Part shown: in pieces, positions 56,653-64,000 of the stretch
Numbering within the stretch: the first letter of the stretch is position 1
Layout of the letters: each line of letters begins with the position of its first letter
Assembly: GCA_944321925.1 (NCBI GenBank)
Contig: CALUND010000008.1
Location: forward strand, 59,170-123,169
Direction of reading: 5' to 3'
DNA: 64,000 nucleotides
Source: an uncultured Rikenellaceae bacterium
GTDB taxonomy: Bacteria; Bacteroidota; Bacteroidia; Bacteroidales; Rikenellaceae
Made by a program: the position numbers and the translations under genes
The notes under the pieces: model-generated
Seen by the model: only the letters and a program-made list of their open reading frames with translations
What the model was told of the DNA's origin: nothing
The model's database searches: none

Positions 56653-58987
56653 CGGAAACAATACCTATACATTAACCGGTGTCGTTGCCGACTCCATCGG
56701 CAACGTCGAATTCTGTACGGTCACCCTCTCCCGCAATAAAGAGCAGGTGGCCGGAACCGTAGCCGATCAGTTCGGAAATTTCCAGGTGAAAAAACTCGAA
56801 CCCGGCGACTACAAAGTCATATTCACCCACCTGACCCACAAACAGATCTCCGTGCCCGTGACAATCACCGGCGACACCGATATGGGTAAGGTCATGCTTA
56901 CCATCAAAGACATTAAAATCAATCAGGTGGTGGTACAGCAACGTTTCATCGAACGTCGCTCCGACCGTTACATCGTAAGTCTCAAAGGAAATCCGATGGC
57001 CAAAAACCGTTCGATCGGAAGCCTGCTCGGATGGCTCCCCGGTGTAACGAATTTCGGAGGCTACCGAATCAACGGAATGAAGGGAACCAAAATATACATC
57101 AACGGACGCGAAATAAGAAATACGGCCGAATTGAGCGGCATACAGGCTGACCAGGTGGATCAGGTGGAGGTTATCCCCGTGGCCGGCAGTGCCTTCGACG
57201 CCGGAACAATGGGCGGTGCAATCCGAATCACCCTTCGAAAACTCGCTGAAGGATCGTTATACGGATCGGTCGGCGCGGGCGTCAACTTCACTGACGACGG
57301 ATTCTACAGCACCGACATCTACTCGCCGTTCAACCTCCGTTACAAAAAATTCAACATCTACAACTACTTCACCTTCCGAAACGGACATCCTTACTCCCGC
57401 GAAAAAACCACCGAAACGGCACAAGATGCGGCCCAAACCCTCTTGTCCCAATCCATAGAAGAAATCACCAACAAGCAATTCAACTACTACGACAACCTGA
57501 GCTTCGTCTATGACATCAACGAACGCCACAGCATCGGAGCCAACCTCACCATCAACATGGAGGAGAGTCGGCCAAAAACCGAAACCCTGTACGACCTGAA
57601 TTCGACCTACAACAGCAAAACGGCTGAAGGCAAAATCTACAGTCACCAGTACCAGGCCGCTCTCAACTACATCTATGCCCTCGACGACAAAGGTTCAACC
57701 ATGACCCTCGTAGCCGACTACCTGAAATTAAAAAGCGGTAACCGGAACCTCTATAATTTCAACCTGATCAACGGGATCGATACAGTCCTGCAGAACCGAT
57801 ATGCGACCGATGCGGATCGGTTTAAAGGAACGGCCAGTTTTCAGATGCGCATCGGCAAACAATCGATGCTGGAATTTGGCGGTGAATACTATTATCACAA
57901 CACAAAACGGGATATCTGGCTCGCCAGTCAATTGGGTGACACGAAAGAGTGGGTCACGATAGACGACCAGAGCGACATCTTCTCCTACATCGGTGAAGGG
58001 TATGCCGGTTACCTCTCCTTCTCCTCCATGATCGGCATGTTCGGCTACAATGTCGGCGTAAGAGCCCAAAACGACATTTTGAAATACGACGCCACAAAAC
58101 TGGGTCTGCAGAGCCGCAAAAACTACTTCGGCATCTACCCAACCGTCGGGATGAGCTATTTCATCAATCCCCAAAAACAGACCATGGTGGCCCTCTCCTA
58201 CAAACGAGGACTGAATCTTCCCCAATTCGCATACCTCACCCCGGCCGTCTCGAATCTGGGCAACTCCGTATTTGTAAAAGGTAATCCGGCGATCAAACCG
58301 GATACTTGGGATATGGTACAGACGGCATTCGCCCTTAACGGAACTTACACCATCGCCTACACCTTCGTCAGAACCCTCGACCAGGTGTCGCAAATGCTCT
58401 TTACCGAAACTCTCGATGACGGATCGACCGCAACGTACTTGATGCCGATGAACATCGGGCAACGGCTCGGACATATCGTCTCTGTAAGTGCGCCGTTCAA
58501 ACCGTTCAAATGGTGGACCTCGAAGGCCGATGCGAACATGAGCTGGATAACGGAAGACTACATTGTAAACTATACGCAAAAGAAAAAATACAACTCTTTC
58601 ATTGGCCAATTTTATTGGAACAACTCGTTCGCCTTCAAAAACAGTTGGGGCGGAAACATCAACTTCCGGTACGAAACACCCTTTAAAATATCCAATTTTT
58701 CCTACGACGCCCGATTCAACATCGACGCCAACATTTATCACAGAATCTTCAAACGCAAACTATACGTAAGTATCGGCGTTCAAAATATCCTCAACATCCG
58801 ACAGGATTCGAGAACCTGGGGTAGTGGCGTAGGATACGACACAAATCCGCTGGCAGGACAAAGGCACTATACGCTCCGGATCATCTACGATTTCAAGCAA
58901 GGGAACAAAAAAATGGCTCCCAAACAATCGAGAACCGTACAAGGCCAAGTCTCCGAAAAGATGCCATCACAGCAGAGCAGCCTTTAG
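56576..58987 (+). CDS. Outer-membrane plug/beta-barrel protein (TonB-receptor-like)
   Basis: The 803-residue protein has a signal peptide (MKKIALSLLLILGALTVPVQA) and a carboxypeptidase-regulatory-like beta sandwich (~30-115, NTYTLTGVVADSIGN). A short plug-like region (GSLLGWLPGVTNFGGYRINGMKGTK, EVIPVAGSAFDAGTMGGAIRITLRK) leads into a long C-terminal barrel of the OMP_b-brl_3 type. No TonB box is obvious. In this cluster it could export the mature peptide or act as its receptor. Its start lies 77 bases inside the glycosyltransferase gene, so translation may be coupled. The precursor gene follows 42 bases later. Confidence 0.88.
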   Translation: MKKIALSLLLILGALTVPVQAQQSTDGNNTYTLTGVVADSIGNVEFCTVTLSRNKEQVAGTVADQFGNFQVKKLEPGDYKVIFTHLTHKQISVPVTITGDTDMGKVMLTIKDIKINQVVVQQRFIERRSDRYIVSLKGNPMAKNRSIGSLLGWLPGVTNFGGYRINGMKGTKIYINGREIRNTAELSGIQADQVDQVEVIPVAGSAFDAGTMGGAIRITLRKLAEGSLYGSVGAGVNFTDDGFYSTDIYSPFNLRYKKFNIYNYFTFRNGHPYSREKTTETAQDAAQTLLSQSIEEITNKQFNYYDNLSFVYDINERHSIGANLTINMEESRPKTETLYDLNSTYNSKTAEGKIYSHQYQAALNYIYALDDKGSTMTLVADYLKLKSGNRNLYNFNLINGIDTVLQNRYATDADRFKGTASFQMRIGKQSMLEFGGEYYYHNTKRDIWLASQLGDTKEWVTIDDQSDIFSYIGEGYAGYLSFSSMIGMFGYNVGVRAQNDILKYDATKLGLQSRKNYFGIYPTVGMSYFINPQKQTMVALSYKRGLNLPQFAYLTPAVSNLGNSVFVKGNPAIKPDTWDMVQTAFALNGTYTIAYTFVRTLDQVSQMLFTETLDDGSTATYLMPMNIGQRLGHIVSVSAPFKPFKWWTSKADANMSWITEDYIVNYTQKKKYNSFIGQFYWNNSFAFKNSWGGNINFRYETPFKISNFSYDARFNIDANIYHRIFKRKLYVSIGVQNILNIRQDSRTWGSGVGYDTNPLAGQRHYTLRIIYDFKQGNKKMAPKQSRTVQGQVSEKMPSQQSSL

Positions 58988-59029
58988 GTCGCTATAAACA
59001 CATTTCAACCATTTAAAAATTTTTATCTT

Positions 59030-59305
59030 ATGGAACAAAAATCTTTACTGAAGATCCAGGGAGCCCTCGAACCGCTCTCCCGGAACGAAGAGAATCAGCT
59101 GAAAGGTGGATTCGGCGAAGTTGGAACAGGTGCTATTATGCCTCTGGGAACCAATATCTTCTGCTCAAACGAAACTTGCCCCAAGGGAGATGATTCTGAC
59201 TTCAACTTAATTTGTTTCAACAAAGTATGTGTTACTCCTGATCCAACAACAGAGGAGACAACAGAAGAAACAACTCCCGAAGAAATTACCACTCCTGAGG
59301 CATAA
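59030..59305 (+). CDS. Candidate RiPP precursor with GG leader, two CX4C pairs and Thr/Glu tail
   Basis: The 91-residue peptide has a leader (residues 1-27) ending LSRNEENQLKGG, the double-Gly form of Bacteroidales natural-product precursors. The core follows: a Gly-rich start, then CSNETC (Cys45, Cys50) and CFNKVC (Cys62, Cys67). The tail from residue 68 has nine Thr, four Pro and many Glu, with TTEE twice in tandem. It stands between the outer-membrane protein and the radical SAM gene, the usual place for a precursor. Cys residues are likely sites for radical SAM thioether links; the tail is a likely site for O-glycosylation. Both modifications are inferred, not shown. Confidence 0.8.
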   Translation: MEQKSLLKIQGALEPLSRNEENQLKGGFGEVGTGAIMPLGTNIFCSNETCPKGDDSDFNLICFNKVCVTPDPTTEETTEETTPEEITTPEA

Positions 59306-59318
59306 CGCCACTTCGTTC

Positions 59319-59361
59319 AAGAAGGGTATCCCGTTACAAAAAAACGGGATACCTTCTTTTC
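59319..59361 (+). terminator. Hairpin terminator between precursor and radical SAM gene
   Basis: A ~15-bp stem (AAGAAGGGTATCCCGTT with its complement, one bulge), a short A-rich loop and a T run (TTTT-C-TT) begin 14 bases after the precursor stop. No promoter follows, so it probably works as a partial terminator that gives more precursor than enzyme mRNA. Confidence 0.7.
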
Positions 59362-59409
59362 TTATCATCCGATCCCGAAAGAGATCGAAACAGGGGTGTT
59401 GTCTCTCCG

Positions 59410-60774
59410 ATGAACACCCAAATCTTTCGGAAATTCATTCGACCCGAACCCGATTTCTCAAACTTCAATACAATGAAATGGAGCAAATACAACTATATCG
59501 TCAATAATCGAGACGGAAACTACCTCCTATACAACGGCTTTACGGAGAGCCTGTCCCTGATTGCCAAAGAGATCAAACAGCTGCTCGACACCCACCGTCA
59601 ATCGATCGACGACATACAACGGATTCATCCCGACCTTTACGCCTTTCTGGTCAAAAAAGAGTTCGTGGTGGACGACGCACTCAACGAAAGCGAACGCGTC
59701 GTGAAAACATTCGAACAGATGGAAGAACAGGATGACAAATTCCAACTCATCATCAATCCCACGCTCGACTGCAACCTGCGTTGCTGGTACTGTTACGAAA
59801 AACACAGCAAGGAGACTGCCATGCCCGACAATACCATGCAGGCGATCAAAGAACTGATCCGCAATCTGACCGAAAAACCGAATATCCGACATTTAAACCT
59901 TTCGTTCTTCGGCGGCGAACCGCTGCTCGGCTTCCGAGACCGGGTACGCCCCCTGGTTGAATATGCCGACAAACAGTGCTCCGAAACGGGAAAAACCTTA
60001 AACTTCGCTTTCACTACAAATGGCGTCCTGCTGACCCGACAGGCAACCGACTTCCTGACAAGCTTCGGAAGACACCTCTTTTTACAAATACCGTTCGACG
60101 GCAGCCGAGACCTCCACAATAGCATCAAAAAATTCAGCAACGGACGAGGAACCTACGACCGAACCCTGGAAAATATCCGATATGCCCTCGGAAAAGGCGC
60201 TCAAGTCAGCGTCCGATGCAACTACACGGACAACAATGCTGAATCCTTCAAAGAACTGATCCGCTCTTTCGAATCGATCCCTGAAGAGGAGAAAAAACAA
60301 CTCTCCTTCTCTTTCCATCGCGTGTGGCAAACCTCAGCGAGACAAAATACGGAACGGGTTATCCGCAAAACCGAACGACTCGCTACAAAACTCGGCATTC
60401 GGCACACATCCAACCACCTGTCGAAAATGCGTTGTTATGCCGACTCCAAAAACAGTATCGTGGTGAACTGGAACGGCGACATCTACAAATGCACGGCCCG
60501 AGACTTCCTGCCCGAACTCAAAGAGGGTGACCTCCATCCCGACGGTACAATCACCTATAACGAACGCTATCAGGACCGGATGGAGATGCGCCATACCAAC
60601 AAAGCCTGTCTGGCCTGCAACATCTTCCCGCTCTGCTCCAGCTGCACACAGGACCAATTGGAACTCTTCGATGCCGACACCTGTCCGAGACACCACTCCG
60701 GCGCTGAAAAACGAGCGATGATCATCGAACGGATCCTGGCCATCAGCACAGGAACGCTGATCGACCACGCTTAA
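59410..60774 (+). CDS. Radical SAM/SPASM peptide-modifying enzyme
   Basis: The 454-residue enzyme has an N-terminal ~110-residue segment (WSKYNYIVNNRDGNYLLYN) typical of peptide-maturase radical SAM proteins. The 4Fe-4S motif is CNLRCWYC (Cys121, 125, 128), followed by GGEPLL. A C-terminal SPASM region has Cys in MRCYAD, YKCTAR, ACLACN, PLCSSC and TCPRH for auxiliary clusters. Such enzymes form thioether or C-C bonds on a precursor bound via its leader; the precursor 104 bases upstream is the natural substrate. ATG 59473 (MKWSKYN) is an equally good start. No peptidase or exporter gene follows. Confidence 0.88.
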   Translation: MNTQIFRKFIRPEPDFSNFNTMKWSKYNYIVNNRDGNYLLYNGFTESLSLIAKEIKQLLDTHRQSIDDIQRIHPDLYAFLVKKEFVVDDALNESERVVKTFEQMEEQDDKFQLIINPTLDCNLRCWYCYEKHSKETAMPDNTMQAIKELIRNLTEKPNIRHLNLSFFGGEPLLGFRDRVRPLVEYADKQCSETGKTLNFAFTTNGVLLTRQATDFLTSFGRHLFLQIPFDGSRDLHNSIKKFSNGRGTYDRTLENIRYALGKGAQVSVRCNYTDNNAESFKELIRSFESIPEEEKKQLSFSFHRVWQTSARQNTERVIRKTERLATKLGIRHTSNHLSKMRCYADSKNSIVVNWNGDIYKCTARDFLPELKEGDLHPDGTITYNERYQDRMEMRHTNKACLACNIFPLCSSCTQDQLELFDADTCPRHHSGAEKRAMIIERILAISTGTLIDHA

Positions 60775-60906
60775 CGCGACCCAATCGTTCGGACAACGAA
60801 TCTGCCCCTCGAAGCGAGGTCCCAAACGTTCCCGACGCCTTAAAAAAGTCTCGTTATCGACAAAAACCGAAAGGGGATCGGACCAATCGCAGAGGTGTAA
60901 AAACCA

Positions 60907-60942
60907 GGAAGAGGTCTCCGTTCATGAACGGAGACCTCTTCC
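60907..60942 (-). terminator. Perfect 36-bp palindrome, terminator of tRNA-Pro
   Basis: The two halves (60907-60924, 60925-60942) are exact inverted copies. It begins seven bases after the tRNA on the minus strand and is followed by five T. It can also stop transcription from the radical SAM gene. The gap 60775-60906 shows nothing else. Confidence 0.75.
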
Positions 60943-60948
60943 TTTCCG

Positions 60949-61023
60949 TCGGGGTGACTGGATTCGAACCAGCGACCTCCAACTCCCGAAGCTGGCGCGC
61001 TAACCGGACTGTGCTACACCCCG
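60949..61023 (-). tRNA. tRNA-Pro (anticodon CGG)
   Basis: A 75-nt cloverleaf: acceptor CGGGGTG/CACCCCG, D-arm TAGCACAGTCCGGTTAGCG, anticodon stem CCAGC/GTTGG with loop TTCGGGA (CGG), T-loop GGTTCGAATCC, discriminator A. CCA is not encoded. Confidence 0.95.
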
Positions 61024-61089
61024 AAACCTTTGGCCTTCACCGCTTCCCGAAACGCCCCATAAGCAATCCCGGTCTCAGTAAAGACGGGG

Positions 61090-61121
61090 CAAAGATACAA
61101 AACCCGAAACGAATTAGCAAC
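61090..61121 (-). promoter_or_regulatory. Promoter of tRNA-Pro
   Basis: TATCTTTG (61097-61090) is a full -7 match; GTTG (61121-61118) lies 20 bp upstream. A leader of ~60 nt would be trimmed off the tRNA. Confidence 0.55.
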
Positions 61122-61148
61122 CATCAAAGGGATTTTTCTGCTATTTTT

Positions 61149-63281
<2,133 letters not shown>

Positions 63282-63302
63282 TCAGAGAAATTTCATGCGT
63301 CA

Positions 63303-63333
63303 CAAATTTAGTATTATTTACGAGAAATCCGAA
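63303..63333 (-). promoter_or_regulatory. Promoter of the GH97 gene
   Basis: TAAATTTG (63310-63303) with TTCG (63333-63330) 19 bp upstream; the -7 box is exact. Confidence 0.6.
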
Positions 63334-63593
63334 CATAACAGCACATTCTTCCGCCCAAACACAGAAAAAAGCCACCTTTAAACCCGATGTCGAAATACAA
63401 ATAGACCCGTCTTAGGCACACAAAAAAATGCTTCTCTTCCCCGAAGGCACAAGTGGCTGATAATACAAAATAGCTCCCGGCAAAGAGGCCAGAATGCCCC
63501 GATTGCTCCAAAAACGAGCGAATCCGCTCGGCAACACTTTGCTGTCGCGGCAGCGACCACTCAATGAAGATTTGCAATTTTCGCCGAAAAGAA
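63334..63593. other. Intergenic region, no gene recognised
   Basis: About 260 bases between the GH97 promoter and the tRNA-Leu(CAG) promoter. Minus-strand frames through it have no domain and run across the tRNA, so I do not count them. Confidence 0.4.
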
Positions 63594-63624
63594 TTTGCTG
63601 ATAACGAAAAAAGAGGTATATTTG
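63594..63624 (+). promoter_or_regulatory. Promoter of tRNA-Leu(CAG)
   Basis: TTTG at 63594-63597 and TATATTTG at 63617-63624, spacer 19 bp, full consensus, 16 bases before the tRNA. Confidence 0.78.
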
Positions 63625-63640
63625 CACACCTTTTGGAGCT

Positions 63641-63722
63641 GCCCAGGTGGCGAAATTGGTAGACGCGCACGTTTCAGGTGCGTGTGCCGCGAGGCATGCA
63701 GGTTCGATTCCTGTCCTGGGCA
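63641..63722 (+). tRNA. tRNA-Leu (anticodon CAG)
   Basis: An 82-nt class II tRNA with acceptor GCCCAGG/CCTGGGC, D-arm GGTAGACGC, anticodon loop TTCAGGT (CAG), a long variable arm and T-loop GGTTCGATTCC. The discriminator is A and the following bases are CTA, so CCA is not encoded. The 3' side borders element-like DNA. Confidence 0.95.
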
Positions 63723-63733
63723 CTAAAGAGCGG

Positions 63734-63768
63734 AAGTCGTAGCTGAGAATCAATCAGTTACGGCTTTT
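63734..63768 (+). terminator. Terminator-like hairpin of tRNA-Leu(CAG)
   Basis: AAGTCGTAGCTGA (63734-63746) pairs with TCAGTTACGGCTT (63754-63766), including G-U pairs, and is followed by TTCT. The start of the right arm (AATCAATCA) is shared with the terminator of tRNA-Leu(CAA). Confidence 0.65.
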
Positions 63769-63779
63769 CTGCGTTATGC

Positions 63780-63799
63780 TTGCACCACATTTGCACCAC
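63780..63799 (+). repeat. Direct repeat TTGCACCAC beside tRNA-Leu, possible integration arm
   Basis: TTGCACCAC occurs at 63780-63788 and 63791-63799, one helical turn apart, just past the tRNA terminator. The layout matches the TTGTyCCC pair beside tRNA-Leu(CAA). Confidence 0.4.
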
Positions 63800-63827
63800 T
63801 CGTCCCGGGCGTAACCGGGAATCCGGC

Positions 63828-64000
63828 CTACCTCTGCGACCTCGTTTTGCCCCGGGCAATTTCAAGGATTACCCGGTCACTGTCGAGCACCAGCATCCCG
63901 TGTCGGCGGGAATCGCCGCCTTTGGTCCGGTACTCGGCCTCGCATTCGGTGCGGATGCGAATACAGCGAAAGCCGGCGGCCTCGAAAGCCAACCCAAGCA
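63828..64000 (-). CDS. C-terminal end of an unknown protein (partial, runs off the right edge)
   Basis: A frame open from base 64000 to the TAG at 63830-63828 gives 56 residues ending DRVILEIARGKTRSQR. It has consistent GC-rich third positions and an Arg-rich composition, so I think it is coding. No family is recognised. It lies right after the repeat beside tRNA-Leu(CAG) and may be the first gene at the edge of an integrated element. Confidence 0.5.
   Translation of the reverse strand, partial: LGLAFEAAGFRCIRIRTECEAEYRTKGGDSRRHGMLVLDSDRVILEIARGKTRSQR

Noticed and set aside
63314..63753. Minus-strand frames of ~110 codons across tRNA-Leu(CAG)
   Set aside because: They read through the tRNA gene and have no protein features.

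Overview
The window reads as chromosomal DNA of a Bacteroidales bacterium, most like Rikenellaceae/Alistipes. That placement rests on gene content and promoter style, not on a marker-gene comparison. About a dozen genes and tRNAs are preceded by the Bacteroidota promoter TTTG-N19/21-TAnnTTTG, and Shine-Dalgarno sequences are nearly absent. Typical Bacteroidales products are present: GH2, GH92 and GH97 glycosidases, a BACON-domain S41 protease, a Bat/MoxR operon, a plug/barrel outer-membrane protein, and a precursor with a GG-type leader. Most genes are moderately GC-rich; a few stretches are clearly AT-rich and look acquired.

Layout. 1-3.6 kb: two translationally coupled paralogues of unknown function cut by the window edge, an MgtC-like membrane protein, a small unknown, and a HAD phosphatase. 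3.7-7.6 kb: a patatin-like protein, then a copper-type P-ATPase preceded by a regulator that joins a metal-binding (HMA-like) N-terminus to an AraC DNA-binding domain. 7.7-15 kb: GH2 beta-galactosidase, an AraC regulator, GH92 alpha-mannosidase. 15.2-17.6 kb: a decayed defence-type island beside tRNA-Leu(CAA), holding the C-terminal stump of a type ISP restriction enzyme broken by an 8-bp duplication, a Fic/Doc protein and an HNH nuclease. 17.9-25.8 kb: leuA-leuC-leuD-leuB running almost without gaps into a NatAB-like ABC pair and galE. 26-31.7 kb: the Bat operon on the opposite strand in an unusual order. 31.9-39.1 kb: UvrD/PcrA helicase, LrgA/LrgB, endonuclease III, S41 protease, NrnA.

39.2-46.9 kb: a probable structured small RNA, an HTH protein, tRNA-Leu(GAG), a four-gene overlapping operon (histidine kinase, response regulator, CysE, LTA-synthase-like sulfatase), rplS with a long leader, a four-copy tandem repeat that carries the surE promoter, and surE. 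47-53.4 kb: one operon for a TolC-MacA-MacB efflux pump followed by its probable LytS/LytTR two-component system. 53.8-55.2 kb: a Ric-like hemerythrin protein coupled to a LuxR regulator whose receiver has lost the phospho-acceptor Asp.

The most interesting region is 55.5-60.8 kb. From one promoter it encodes a glycosyltransferase that resembles animal polypeptide GalNAc-transferases, a plug/barrel outer-membrane protein, a 91-residue precursor, and a radical SAM/SPASM enzyme. The precursor has a GG-type leader, two CX4C pairs and a Thr/Glu-rich tail. I read this as a candidate RiPP pathway making a peptide that is both radical-SAM modified and O-glycosylated. The rest of the window holds tRNA-Pro(CGG), a GH97 glucosidase, and tRNA-Leu(CAG) followed by what looks like the edge of an integrated element.
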